From the NCBI RefSeq assembly GCF_009727055.1, contig NC_052354.1, positions 44,804,476-44,868,475 of the forward strand: a stretch of DNA of 64,000 nucleotides, given 5' to 3'. Below the pieces are notes generated by a model. That model made no database searches, was not told where the DNA came from, and worked only from the letters and a program-made list of their open reading frames with translations. A program made the translations under genes and the position numbers. This DNA is from Benincasa hispida (lineage: Eukaryota > Streptophyta > Magnoliopsida > Cucurbitales > Cucurbitaceae). Positions 1 through 12,936 of the stretch are shown one piece after another (the first letter of the stretch is position 1; each line of letters starts with the position of its first letter).

Positions 1-1558
1 CCTAATCATCGAACCCAATGAGATCCAGAACACAGTCTTAACTTTTCCCATTAAACACCTCATAATTTTTTATAGACCCTACCCTACCCAAACTCATGTT
101 TTGCAAGCCTCTTTTTTAATGCTATATATATATCTATATATTCACAGATCCAACTGAAGGAACTCTATCAAAGAGTATCTCTGAGCGGAAGCAAGATCGT
201 TCCAAACTCATTGTGACAGAATTACCGCATTCACAAGTCCTAACAGACTAGTTAATGCATTAACAACAAAATTACAGTTCATGCTCTAAACTTTAAACAA
301 CAAAAGAACGAGATATGTACCAGTTGAAGAACCCTTCTTCGCCTCAAATCTCGTTCTCGTCCAACAAACTGCACCTCTCGCTCTCGCTAAGATCGTCCAA
401 GCAATCGTCCACCAAATCATCTACCTATGCACAGACTCCTTATGAACTTAACAACAAGGAAGACACCACCATTTGGAACCTTCGGTATTCTCGGAGTGAG
501 AATCTAGGAGGCGTGGGCTCTGTTGGATTTGATAGAAGAAAGGAGGAAAAGATGAATGATCAAGCAAGTGGGAGAAATCGGGTGTCTATCGTATAGACGA
601 TGCTTGATTGTTTAGGTAGAGGTACATGATTGTTTAGTAAAAGGGGCGAGATCATATAGACGATCGTTTAATAAACGCTAAGGCGCGCGATCATGTAGGA
701 AAAAACGAGGTGATCGTTTAGTAAAAGCTATGTGATCGTTTAGTAAACCGGGCGCGTGTATACGATCATTTAGAAATGTTGAGTTGTCGTGTATGCTCTT
801 GGTTTGCTATGCGATAGGCAGTATACACTATTCGGTGAGTGAATGTCTGCTCTTTTGCAAAATGATTTTTTTTTTTTCATTTTATCCTTCATTGACGAAA
901 ACTAAATGCAACCTTCTACCACTATCTCATTCGGTTATGGAGAAAAAGCCGACATAATTATCCTATAAATGTTAAAATTAAAAAATAAATATAATCTTAT
1001 TATATTTATAACCTATGGTTTATGTTGAAATTAGGGTTTTTTGCAATGTTCACATGGCTTACTGTTCTGTTTATCTTGTACAGGGTCTGATGTTTTAAAA
1101 GCAGCAGAATCTGTTGGTGTTACAGGTGTACTGTTCATGGCTCTCAACCTATCTTCCTCCAGGCGAACTTTAGAACAGACTTCCATTAGGGATGGTATAG
1201 GTCTGGTCCCCAATATACGACTGCGCACTGTATCAAATTTAGAGTTGAGTTTTGTAAGAAAGTGATACACGCAATCCGTTTCTTCAGACTGATAATGTAA
1301 CACTCCTCCACACGGACAGTTCCAAATCATCTCACGACACAAATCCATCTCTTGCCACAACAGAGATAGCTTGTTAAAGTAAACAGTAACGTCCATCGTT
1401 CCCTGTTTGTATTCATGGACCTGCTTACGTAGAGTATATAAACGTGAGGCATTCTGTCCCCTGGAGTAGAGTTTCTGGGTTGCCTCCCAAATATCACGGG
1501 CTGTAGCTGTATACAATAAAGGTTTTCCAACCTGAGGTTCCATACTTCCAATCAAAAT
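1..1558. repeat. Left arm of a large imperfect palindrome
   Basis: The reverse complement of this arm matches 2170-3752 base for base apart from scattered changes, mostly single-base insertions or deletions. It contains, read on the minus strand, a Copia-type gag (1031-1558) followed by an LTR-like stretch rich in cgatcgttta words (about 155-1020). The first bases of the window still match the far end of the other arm, so the palindrome may continue beyond the window. See the findings for why this may be an assembly artefact. Confidence 0.9.
1031..1558 (-). pseudogene. Copia-type gag, 3' part (UBN2-like)
   Basis: Open minus-strand frame of about 174 residues. It reads like the central and C-terminal part of a plant Ty1/Copia Gag: SMEPQVGKPLLYTATARDIW, then QKLYSRGQNASRLYTLRKQV, FNKLSLLWQEMDLC and a closing CEHCKKP that looks like the first half of a CCHC zinc knuckle. 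Gag normally packages element RNA in cytoplasmic particles. The frame stops inside the knuckle and no protease or pol follows, so the copy is truncated. The N-terminal part lies in or beyond the N gap. The mirrored plus-strand copy at 2041-2700 is the same sequence with many frameshifts. Confidence 0.75.
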
Positions 1559-1583
1559 NNNNNNNNNNNNNNNNNNNNNNNNN
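1559..1583. other. Assembly gap of 25 N
   Basis: Run of unknown bases at the inner end of the left palindrome arm. The sequence right of it (1584-2040) does not match the corresponding part of the other arm (2041-2170), so the gap is a real discontinuity. Confidence 0.98.
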
Positions 1584-2040
1584 TTTGGGGTTGCTGTCAG
1601 CCTTCTCCTCTTCAGATCGATGTCTCATCTCACCTAATGTGCACAAAGGACAGATGGAAGAAGTAATGGTATTTTCCAGCCGGGTATGAGCAATCGAATG
1701 AGCAGTTTTTTCGCCGATCACAGATGAAGTTTTGGAGAGGGCAAGTCCTTCAATCATAACCACCAGGACCAAGGAATATAATCCAAGATCAAGTTACCTA
1801 ATTGCAGTTGGCAGATTATCAACATAACGAGTGTTTTCAGCAAGCAGCTTGCTGCTAATGGGGAAGCCCTTGGGATGCGATTCAAGAACCAAACCATACC
1901 CTGAAAAAACTCGGTAATTTCGTTCCCTACTTACCCCTCAAATTTTATGTTTTGGAACTATAGGAAATTCTTCTAAATTATTATAAGGAGAGAAAACTTG
2001 AATTGGTGATAATTACTTCTCTTGGTCTCAATCTATTAAA
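1584..2040 (-). other. Palindrome loop with possible exon fragments of an unknown gene
   Basis: Between the two arms lies unrelated sequence. On the minus strand 1900-1798 looks like a 103-bp exon: an acceptor TTTTTTCAG precedes it, it encodes LESHPKGFPISSKLLAENTR and onward in one open frame, and a GTAAC donor follows. Further along the minus strand, 1760-1584 is open and includes the pair SSICPLC. I do not recognise the protein. It may be a fragment of a host gene captured by the assembly or by an element; it could also be chance. Confidence 0.3.
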
Positions 2041-2700
2041 ATGGCCCTGGAAGGCGTCATAAAATTTGGATATCTGACAGATGAAAATACCAAAAACCAA
2101 GGATCGGTGATCCCCAAAGAGCGAATGTGGAAAGGAGAGGATTCTTTGTTGAAGGTTCGATTTTTTGATTTGGAAGTATGGAACCTAGGTTGGAAACCTT
2201 TATTGTATTACAGCTACAGCCCGTGATATTTGGGAGGCAACCCAGAAACTCTACTTCCAGGGGAAATGCCTCACGGTTTATATACTCTAGCGTAAGCAGG
2301 TCCATGAATACAAACAGGAACGATGGACGTTACTGGTTTACTTTTAACAAGCTATCCTGTTGTGGCAAGAGAAATGGATTTGTGTCGTGAGAATGATTTG
2401 GAACTGTTCCGTTGTGGAGGAGTGTTACATTATCAGTCTGAAGAAACGGATTGCGTGTTATCACTTTCTTACAAAACTCAACTTCTAATTTGATACAAGT
2501 GCGCAGTCCGTATATTGGGGACCAAGACCTATACCATCCCTAAATGGAAGTCTGTTCTTAAAGTTCGCCTGGAAGGAGATAGGTTTGAGAGCCATGAACA
2601 GTACACCTGTAACGACCAACAGATTCTGCTGCTTTAAAACATCAGACCCTGTACAAGATAAACAAGGAACAAGTAAGCCATGTGAACATTGCAAAAAACA
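2041..2700 (+). pseudogene. Copia-type gag, frameshifted mirror copy
   Basis: Opens with MALEGVIKFGYLTDENTKNQ and continues with RMWKGEDSLL, the N-terminal side of the same Gag seen at 1031-1558, then matches that copy in inverted orientation through to the truncated zinc knuckle. No single frame stays open: at least a dozen one-base insertions or deletions break it relative to the clean copy. Such a pattern is typical of uncorrected long-read sequence rather than of neutral decay, where substitutions dominate. No pol follows; the element passes directly into an LTR-like region. Confidence 0.65.
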
Positions 2701-3752
2701 CTAATTTAAAACATAAACCATAGGTTATAATATAATAGATAGATTATATTTATTTTTAATTTTAACATTTATAGGAATAATTATGTCGGCTTTTTCTCCA
2801 TAACCGAATGAAGATAGTGGTAGGAAGGTTGCATTTTAGTTTTCGTCAATGAATGATTAAATGAAAAAAAAAAAATCATTTTGCAAAAGAGCAGACATTC
2901 ACTTCACCGAAATAGTGTATACTGCCTAATCGCATAGCAAACCAAGAGCAATACAACGACAACTCAACATTTCTAAATGATCGTATACACGCGCCGGTTT
3001 ACAAACGATCACATAGCTTTACTAAACGATCACCTCGTTTTTTCCTACATGACGCGCGCGCTTAGCGGTTTAATTAAAACGATTCGTCTATTATGATCTC
3101 GCCCCTTTTACTAAACGCAATCATGTACCTCTACCTAAACAATGCAAGGCATCGTCTATACATAGACACCCGATTCTCCCACTTGCTTGATCATTCATCT
3201 TTTCCTCCTTTCTTTCTATAAATCCAACAGAGCCCACGCCTCCAGATTCTCACTCCGAGAATACCGGAAGGTTCCAAATGGTGGTTTTCCTTGTTGTTAA
3301 GTTTCATAAGGGAGTCTGGTGCATAGGTAGATTGATTTGGTGGACGATTGCTTGGACGATGCTTAGCTGAGAGCGAGAAGGTGGCAGTTTGGTTGGACGA
3401 GACGAGATTTGAGGCGAAGAAGGGTTCTTCAACTGGGTACATATCTCGTTCTTTTTTTTGTTTAAAGTTTAGAGCATGACTGTAATTTTGTTGTTTAATG
3501 CATTAACTAGTCTGTTAGATTGTGAATGCGGTTAATTTCTGTCACAATGAGTTTGGAACGATCTGCTTTCGCTCAGAGAACTCTTTGATAAGAGTTCCTT
3601 CAGTTGGATCTGTGATATATAGATATATATATAGCATTAAAAAAGAGGCCTGGCAAAACATGAGTTTGGTAGGGTAGGGGTCTATTAAAAATTAATGAGG
3701 TTTAATGGGAAAAGTAAGCGTGTTCTGGATCTCATTGGGTTCGATGATTAGG
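2170..3752. repeat. Right arm of the large imperfect palindrome
   Basis: Inverted copy of 1-1558. Read on the plus strand it runs from gag into an LTR-like region (about 2702-3602) that ends in the tract agagttccttca, the same ending as the Copia B 5' LTR at 30330. About 150 bp of flank (3603-3752) with a TA repeat is also mirrored. Differences from the left arm are mainly indels in short homopolymers. Confidence 0.9.
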
Positions 3753-6237
3753 AAGCTCATCTGAGTAAGGTCCGTTAGGTGGATAGTTATAGGAATTGAG
3801 CTGATGGTTTGGGCCAAAACTCTTGTGGGAAATTCCATGGTGATTGAACTTATAGCAGGGTATTTAAGTTGGGAGACCCCTTTTGAAAAGTGCTTAAGAA
3901 TTTACACTTCATCACTCCAAGCATGTGTGTTCTGTCTTTTGGGAACTGTTTTTTATAGTATCTTTCTGGGGATTAAGAAAATATTTAAGGTTTGGAGATG
4001 GTGAACACATGCCATGAAATGCATTTTTTAGGTCTTAGTATGTATTTTTACTTGAAAAAATGTGTTCTTGCAGGTGTTTTCCCTCGAAAGTTATCTTAAA
4101 TTCTTAATAGGTCAAGGAAGGCCTTAAATTTGCATTGCAAAGGATATTTGTTTGATTTTAGGTTAATTTTTATTGTGTTTTGGATAGGTTTTTGGTCGTT
4201 TCTGGAGGGATCCGCTTTGATGCCCAAGCGATGCGGTTGGCAAACGCGACCATTTTAGCATTGCCCTAATTTTTCCAGATTTTGACTAGTCAAGAGTTGT
4301 TTTGCAACTTTCTTATTATAAGGCTTATTTTTCAATCCCTGAATTTCCGCCTAGTAAAACCTTTTGAGGCACAAATTCAGCGATTCTCAATCGTTTGGGC
4401 TTCACTATCTCAATTCTTGCTAACTGACACCAAAACTATATAAGGAAATGAAGACATCTACAATTCAGATAAGCTTGTCATTCCTCCAAAAGTCACCACG
4501 TTTTCCTCGTCGTCCTATCATTTTCCAACAGTCTTTTAGACAGATTTTCAACCTCTTCAAGTCAATAGTTTTTATAAACAAAGGTTCTCTAAGGGCATAG
4601 TAAGCTCTAGGTCCTTCACCTCGTGAAAACGTGTGGTTGAAGCACGATTCCACTTGGAAAAAGAGGAATTCTTTCCCTAGAAAGACTAAAAGGTTGAGGG
4701 TTTTGCCCCAAAGATCCCCCTTGAGATTAAACTTTTCTTCAAGCATTTCTATTTCATTTGTTCATTATTAGTTGTTTAATTTTCTCAATTCGACCTACGT
4801 TAAACGTTTAGTTTTGGGTTTATGACTCAATAAAGGAATGTTTTATTCCGTGTCATCTACCATGAGCTAAGTTTCTCCTTAGGAGTCACAATGTGGATGC
4901 CCTAAGCTTATTTATGGCTTAAGGTAATGCTGCCATTTGGCATCAAACTTGAAATGGTGCATTTCCTTTGTTAAAATCAATGTTAGAATTAAGTAATTAA
5001 ACTGAACACTAATTAGCATCTAGTGGAGCTTTAGTACTGAAAAGGCTAGAGTATTATCAGGATTCCTCACAAAGGAATATGGATTAAGAGCCCTAGGAAT
5101 AGGAGGGTCAATCACCTTTAGAATAAGGGACACCATAGAAAAAGGAATCTAAGCTGAATACATCTAGAATTTTACCTAACCCATGGGAACATTCGTAAGT
5201 AGTTTCTTAGACTCCTAAAAACTAACACCAAATCAAATAGGAGTAGTTTTCTGTTCATGAAGCCACACTTCACTGTCCTAAGTAATGATGGGTCGCATCA
5301 TTTTTAAGCATAGAACCCGAAAGCTAGAACCTGTTGTTTGCCCCTGTCGATTTACTAATTATTTAGCCTCTTGAAAGATTCCTTCAATTAATTCCAAACT
5401 CAATTCTAAACACTTTGGAGTACCTGAGTTTATTACTCATTGACAGTAATATGCTTGCAACTTAGGACTATAGTCCATTGTCCATTTTTCATCACTCATA
5501 CATATTTGGTTGATTCCAACCACATGGAATGGCTTGCGAATCTCCTGATCGACAGCAAAAGTTGGATTTGGGCCCTCTGTTACCAACATATGTTGCCCCT
5601 TTTTTCCCTTTTTCCTTCTGTTTCAAGCAATCTTCAAATGTAGTAATGCCTGTTCCAATTCAAAGTCATGAACATCTGAAGACGAACAAGTGTAATCCAA
5701 ATCAATCAACACCTGAAGCTCGAAAGATTGGAAACATATCCAAGCTTAAGATTGGAGCTTTGAAGACAATGGATTGGACCGAGAGGACAGCGGATCTGCG
5801 GCGAAGATAATCACAACGTCGATGAGCGGATCTGACTCACAATCGATGGATCTGCACGAGTGAATTGATGTTTGGTGGTTAAAAGGAGAATCTTTACATC
5901 CTTTATTTTGACCTTAAAGATTTTCATATTCCTATTTTTATCTTTGCCAAAACTATATGAGTTAGATTAGTTTAACAACATGTGAACTGATGCATCTCTT
6001 TTACACATGAGTGTATCTTAGACCATAAATATGAAAATATTATAATTTAACTTGGGAGAGACATGTTTGAATGGACAATCATGTCTTTTATCAGTTACAA
6101 TTGTTCAGGTTAAATGATATATTTTTTACGTGTTGGGTGTGACAGTAAACCAATAACATGAAAAATAAATGATAATTATAGTGGAGTATGTTTGAAAGAG
6201 ATAGTCCACACTTCTTTTCAAACCACTACCAAATTAG
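3753..6237. other. Non-coding spacer, nothing recognised
   Basis: Moderately AT-rich sequence with stop codons in all frames and no domain I recognise. Open stretches of up to 93 codons (for example 4465-4746 minus and 5529-5810 plus) show no familiar motif and are probably chance. It may be old LTR sequence decayed beyond recognition. Confidence 0.5.
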
Positions 6238-6680
6238 AGAATGTTCATATTTTCTTCGGAGACGAGGCCCCACAAGAATCCGCCCCTAAATGGGTCAGGA
6301 TTTTCCCATTATAGGCAAGGAATGGGGAAAAAATTCTCGATGAAGTCCTCGCCCCTATTTCTAAACCTCCCTAATCATGTTAGCCTCTTATTTATTTATT
6401 TATTAAAACAATTTAATGTTATATATTAACTATTGTTGTATAAATATTAATTAAATTTAAATTTCAAATTTTGTTGTTTTAATGGTCAAGATTAATGAAT
6501 ATGTTTGAATTGAAACATTTAAATTAGATTATATATATGATAGCTTGATTTGATAATTTTACTATGAAATTAGAAGTATTCTCTTTAAATTCAAACTGTC
6601 ACGTGGACACAATTATTTTTAGTGAGAAATTTAACTATTTAAATTAAATTTTTTCATAGAAGATTGAGTTAATTGATTTT
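6238..6680 (+). repeat. Dispersed non-autonomous repeat, copy 1
   Basis: Shares its plan and much of its sequence with 56838-57240: a GC-richer head with gggtcaggattttcccat and aaggaatggggaaaaa, then an AT-rich body with aatggtcaagattaatgaat and a tail of tttaaattcaaa and poly-T. No coding capacity. The class is unknown; it looks like a short mobile repeat. Flanking target duplications are not clear. Confidence 0.5.
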
Positions 6681-7840
6681 TTTTTAAAAGAAAAAAAATT
6701 CCAAATTCTTCGCGAAGAACACGATCAACGCAAGTTCTTCTAGGAGGAATTTTTGTAGGGAATCTAGCAAGAGGGGAATGAAATAGGAAGTAAGAATATG
6801 GAGACAGAGAACCATTCTCGGCTCCATGTCGTCCAGTGGACATCTCAAATTGTAATTATTCAGGTCGAAGTGGATGTATCTCATGTATGCAAGTTGTGAT
6901 TCAACCCATAAATATGAAACATCAATATCTAACGATGAAGATATTACTTTGAATGGACAATCAGGTCTTTGCCTTTTAAAATCTCTAAATTCTTATTTTA
7001 TTTCTCTTTCAAATAGAAACTATTCGAGTCAGATAATTTTAAAAACATTTAAATCAATGTATTCATGTCCACGAGTACAGGATATGCCACATGATAATTT
7101 AGACGGCAAATAAGTATATCACATTCACGATTTAGGTGTATATCTAAAATCTACACTCTTTCTTTGCACACAAAAAATTGAGGATGTCATACAAAGTTCC
7201 CATGAAAATAACCAACGTAAGAACGAGGAGATGTGGATTGGTTTGGTACACAAGTTTTCTTACAACCAAAAATCCTGTCCAAAGTTTTTCATCTCGAATT
7301 CAAATTATATAAATTACTTTGTTTACCTTATTAAATATTTTTTGTGCAAAAACTATCTTATATTTGTCATTTCTTTTTTTGAAATACATTATTCCTTAAA
7401 CTCCAAACCTTTAAAATATTATTAATTCACCTTTTTTTTATAAAAAAAATCTATTTCACTTTATTTATTATCATAATTTATTATGTTACTCCAACTTAAG
7501 TAGAATATATTAGATTTTTGTTTTATTTATTTTCAAATTTACTAAATCAGTAATATAAATTTGATAGGATCTAAATATTAAGTGGTAAACTATAATTTAA
7601 ATTTTAATCGTTTGTTAAGTAGATTATTCAACCATTCTAACCAGGTTTAAATGGGAATTTTAAGTATGGAATTTTACTATTAAAAACACAAATTTAAAAC
7701 ATAAATTTACAATTTATTTTTATTGAATTTTTGTTTTCAAATTTATGTTTTGGATGTCCCAAACCAGACCCCTTTTCATTTCTTATTACTTTTTTTTTTC
7801 TATTGGTAGGTCTACCGTTTCAACTTTTTATAACTTATAA
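6681..7840. other. AT-rich non-coding spacer
   Basis: No gene or repeat recognised. About 6860-7000 has faint similarity to 5980-6110 (both carry cataaatatgaaa followed by tttgaatggacaatca), suggesting an old duplication. Several poly-T and poly-A tracts. Confidence 0.45.
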
Positions 7841-8190
7841 GGGGAGCATTTGGGAACAAAAAATATTCTAAGGACTATATAATCACCTCTTCTAATAGTA
7901 ATACTATTTTTAATAGTCCCCAATTAAGTTTACCACCAATACTATTTCAAAAACTCTCATTTATTCCTATTTTACCTAATTTGCTACAGGTTCTTACTAT
8001 TTACATTCATCATTTTTTTTATTTCTTCGCTACAATGTTTAATTTTCTTTCTCAACTTAAAATAGTATATACCCTAAACACATACTATTATAATCCAACT
8101 TAGAATAATCTACCAACCCAAATACATAATTTAATAATCCAACTATAATAACTAGGACTGTAAATAACCAATTTCCTGCCTCAAACACCC
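7841..8190. mobile_element. Candidate MITE
   Basis: About 350 bp, AT-rich and non-coding, with roughly complementary ends: ggggagcatttgggaa at the left and, reverse-complemented, gggtgtttgaggca at the right. Gggtgtttggg-like termini are common in plant hAT-type or Tourist-type MITEs. Internal aatagtaatactattttta also has inverted symmetry. No clear target duplication, so the call is tentative. Confidence 0.35.
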
Positions 8191-9380
8191 AACTTTTTTA
8201 TTTTCTCTCTAAAATATTATTCTAAAAAATATGTATACTCTTTCTCACTCTTTTTTTGTCTCCAATATTTCTAAATCTAAATTTATCTTTCTTTAAAGTT
8301 TTGTGCTCTTTCTAAACTTTTTTTTTTCTTTAAAGTTTTTTGGTGTCACTTCGCTAAACTTTTTTTTTATCACTCTACTAAAAGTTTATTGTAAAGTTAT
8401 TATTAATGCCAAAATGCAAAAAGAGAATTTGCATATGAGTGTGGTGCTTACCACTTGCTGAATCTTTAATTAGAGAGTAAAGAATGTGGAGAGTGTAATA
8501 GTTTGGAAAGTAAGTTTCCGTTTATTTTATGTTAGAGATATAATGTTTGTTTTATAGACAAGTTGGAACTTAAGTGTGTTTCAATAAGATTTTAAGAGTC
8601 GCTTAGGATAATTTTAAGACTTATCGAGCTAAAGGGCGTGTCCCTTGTTTTACAATTTGACTAGGGTAGCCAGTCTTGGCATAGGCCGAACTCTTTCTTA
8701 AGCCCCATTTTGGTCTTAGGGAATATGTTTTAGGTCAAGAAATGCATTGGCCATGCTTCGTTAACTATTTTGCTATATTCTCGACCTCGCTTCACCTTTG
8801 GTTGAGTCCATTAACTTGGCTTTAACACAAACTAATCCTCTTTCTCCTATACCTGAAATAAGCTTTGAGGATGATATTTTGGTCCAAACTTTATACTTTT
8901 ATCGACTTTGTTTTGCCTTCCTTTCCTTATTTTTATTTCGGACCCATTTGGTTCCAAAATCACCTTCTCTCTTTTAATATTTTTTCTCATATAAACTTTA
9001 TGTTCTCTCTAACATGCTTTTGGTTTACCACTCGTCACTTTTTTCTCACAATGCAACGTTGTTTTTCCAGTATCTCGATGATTACGTTTGAAAAATAAAC
9101 ATTAGTCACATAAAAAAGAAATTCAATTGGAAATCGAAATCGAGTTAAATATTAAAATAATTTTTTAATGAAATGTTTTTTACACAAATAAATTGTTCCA
9201 TGTATATGATAATCATTTTAAAAATTGTGCTAAAAATATGCTTTAAAAAGTGAAGAAGCCCAAAATATTAAACGATTATATTTTCCTAAAAATGACTATA
9301 ACAAAGGTAGTAAATCACTTTATAAAAAATTATTTCTCAAAATCACTTGATTTCTCTTTTCCTAGGAAAAAAAATACTTA
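8191..9380. other. AT-rich spacer, nothing recognised
   Basis: No convincing ORF or repeat boundary. 8420-8870 has a more balanced base composition than its surroundings and may be old LTR sequence. 8865-9098 is open for 77 codons with no known motif and is probably chance. Confidence 0.45.
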
Positions 9381-10080
9381 GAGGCCATTTGGATCACAAA
9401 ATATTTTTCATGAGTATTAGATATCAGAAATTATATTTGAATGTCTGAGTTTTAATATAATCAATATTTGGATGTAACAAAGATAATTAATGTCTGAAAG
9501 TTAAATATTTTATGTTCAATTCTGATAATTGTATATATTAAACTAAAGTAAATAATTACCTTAATTAATGTAAGAGATCAATTACACATAATATTAATTA
9601 ATTATTATTATGTTAATTATTTTTTTAATTAATAAAATAAAATAAAAAATAAAACTTTTTAATTAAATATAATTAAATATTACTAAAAATAATTTAGTTA
9701 ATTGATTAGTTAGAATATTGACAATTAACATTAATAATTTATATAATAGTTAGATAGCATAAAATATTAATTGATAAGATATTAGTTGAAATTTATTGAG
9801 TCTAAGTTATATATTTATATTTATAATTAATTAAAAATTATAGTAATGAATACTTGAATATTATTTTGTTATTAATTAAAATTAACTATATTTTTACTGT
9901 TTATTTCCACAGACAAAAAATTCACACTTTTGCAAGGTTATAAAAATCCATATAATATGAGTTTAGACGTTTCTCATAGATAATAGTATCTGTAGGTTTT
10001 AAAAAGTAGAAATTCTGTGAAACAAATAGGATATTAAATATCTGTTTGAAATCCCATGGGAAAACCTGTGAAACAAGCTT
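9381..10080. mobile_element. Candidate non-autonomous DNA transposon, very AT-rich
   Basis: Starts with ggccatttggatcacaaaa and ends near cctgtgaaacaagctttagg, whose reverse complement (gcttgtttcacagg) resembles the start. Such tttggatcaca-like termini occur in many plant MITE families. The body is almost pure A/T with no coding potential. Ends are approximate and no target duplication is seen. Confidence 0.3.
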
Positions 10081-10093
10081 TAGGTGGTAGGAA

Positions 10094-10930
10094 TGTATCA
10101 GGCAATAACGGAAAGCAACAGGATCATTTAAGCAACTCTAATTCATTAATTTTGGCAAAAAATATAAAGCATGCTCTTGTAAGAAACAAGTGACATACCT
10201 TTGTAGAAACCTCTTCAAAGCTCAATCTTCAACTGCATCTTCTTCCAAATCTCTTGCAGACCAGCCTCAAAGATCTTCTTCACTATCTTTGGGTGCTCTA
10301 GATTGAAGTTGTGGGAACTCAAACAAGCTTTGAAATCAAGGGATTATGGAGATTGCTCAAGCACAAACTCTTGTTGCAAAAACACTTTTCTTCACCAACG
10401 GAACTTTAAAATTCTCTGATTTGCATCCCTCAAATTTCACTCCAATCTCTTCAATATAATGGGCAAATTAAACATGCAAGAAAGAGAAATGCATGAGTTT
10501 GCAGCTCATGCCTTGGAGATAATGAAGAAGAGGAAATGGATATTGTGTGAGCATGAATAAGATCGATAAGGAATATCTCCAATATTCCATTTTGCATGGT
10601 ATTTTCCAATTTTTTTCAATTTTTATTCACAATGCAAATTTGATATTTAAAATCCATTTTGATTTTATAACTGAAAATGTTTATTAATTTTATAAAATTA
10701 ATTCATAAAATAATTTTTAAATAAAAAAACTAATTAATTTGAAAATATCAAATATTAAATTAATTTTTACACACATCCATCTTTATATATTTAAATCATA
10801 TTTAAATATCAATTTCCCCTATTCCGTTTAATCTAAAATTAAAACACCATTAATTATATCCATATAATTACTAATTTCCTCTAATCTTAATTTGAACATT
10901 CCAAATTAACTTATCACGTTTACTCTACAG
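10094..10930 (-). mobile_element. Copia LTR fragment (3' part)
   Basis: Shares order and wording with the LTRs at 48995-50918 and 55032-56830: ctctaattcattaatttt, a catacctttg block, cttgcagaccagcctcaaagatcttcttcactat, then AT-rich tracts with atttaaatcatatttaaat. In LTR orientation it is the 3' third only and is cut off near 10930 before the gggacc/tggacc block of the fuller copies. Confidence 0.65.
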
Positions 10931-11383
10931 ATGGAAACTTAACTGATCAACGCTGGGCATCATGGATCTGGACCGGTCGACGATGGGTATAGCAGATCGG
11001 GGCTCCAAGGCATCGGTCGACAGGGTTTGAGATCGGCTGGACAAGATTCGAGTGGCAGCCACTTGTCACCTTCATCTGCGTGCGTCCGAACCGGGTGGGT
11101 ATCAATTGGTTTGCTGCCGTCTTCATCTGCATGTGGCTGGATCGGGTGGGTAACGACTGGTTCACTGGTCGCCAATTGCTGGGTCTGGTGGCTGGTTTTT
11201 AGGTCTGCGAAGGAGATGGCCAGCGATGGGTAGGGCGGCGACAGCTGGTCTTCACAGAAGTGGGAAAGAAGGGTTTGGAAGTACTTGTCAATGGCTTTTT
11301 GGATAATACTGGTTATATCTCGGTTATTGGTTTGGGATTCTTCTGTTGGATTTTCCTTAATGTGGCCAAAGTTTCATCTCCAT
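10931..11383 (-). other. Leader or gag start of the short-LTR element
   Basis: Sequence immediately inside the 217-bp LTR at 11396-11612 on the minus strand. It starts just after a primer binding site, so it should be leader and perhaps the start of gag. A minus frame around 11175-10960 is open for 71 codons with a repeated HADE word (HPIQPHADEDG, HPVRTHADEGD), reflecting a short internal duplication. No known domain is visible, and the element is truncated near 10931. Confidence 0.4.
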
Positions 11384-11395
11384 GCTTTGATACCA
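11384..11395 (-). promoter_or_regulatory. Primer binding site (initiator Met tRNA type)
   Basis: Minus strand reads TGGTATCAAAGC directly after an LTR ending in CATCA. This is one base from the usual plant Copia PBS TGGTATCAGAGC, complementary to the 3' end of initiator methionine tRNA. Confidence 0.8.
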
Positions 11396-11612
11396 TGATG
11401 AAAAATAAAGTAGGGAAAAGAAAATAGTACACCAATGATTTATGTGGAAAACCCTAATTAGGTAGAAAAACCACGGGATAAAGGGATTCTTATTAGAAAA
11501 TTGATATAAAGAAATACAACAAACCAACAACTTAAATAGAGAACAAGGAAACCCTAGGGTACAATGAAAAAGACAAAATTGCCTCTAGAGTGCAAAAACT
11601 CTAATTTCAACA
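11396..11612 (-). mobile_element. Short LTR (217 bp) of a minus-strand retrotransposon
   Basis: On the minus strand it begins TGTTGAAATTAG and ends TTTTTCATCA, followed at once by a primer binding site, so it is a 5' LTR. It contains a possible TATA-like ctatttaag. The outer end abuts plastid-derived DNA at 11613. The partner 3' LTR is not in the window. Confidence 0.8.
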
Positions 11613-12652
<1,040 letters not shown>

Positions 12653-12781
12653 TAAAAGAAAATACTAAATAATAGTACGAATTATCTTATCCCATTCGGA
12701 AGGATATCATCTCATAATTATCTATGACTGTTTCTATCTCTAGCATGACCACTTGATGAAATGGGGAGGGAAGTGGGATAA

Positions 12782-12904
12782 ATGGCCGAGACTACTGGAA
12801 GGATTCCTCTTTGGATAATAGGTACTGTAACTGGTATTCCTGTGATCGGTTTAGTCGATATTTTCTTTTATAGTTCATATTCCAGCTTAGGTTCATCTCT
12901 GTAA
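12782..12904 (+). pseudogene. Plastid psbJ, full length but mutated
   Basis: Complete 40-codon frame beginning [20 protein letters not shown] and ending SSLGSSL: photosystem II protein J. Several substitutions fall in the membrane helix (for example VDIFFY for the usual IGIFFY, and SS for GS). As a nuclear copy without a transit peptide or a nuclear promoter it is not expected to work, even though its frame is open. Confidence 0.92.
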
Positions 12905-12936
12905 TAATCGAACTGAGTTGTAGACATGAAAGCGTT

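Noticed and set aside
12782..12904. psbJ as a functional gene, since its frame is complete
   Set aside because: It sits beside truncated ndhB and psbF and frameshifted psbL in nuclear repeats, with several substitutions in conserved positions.
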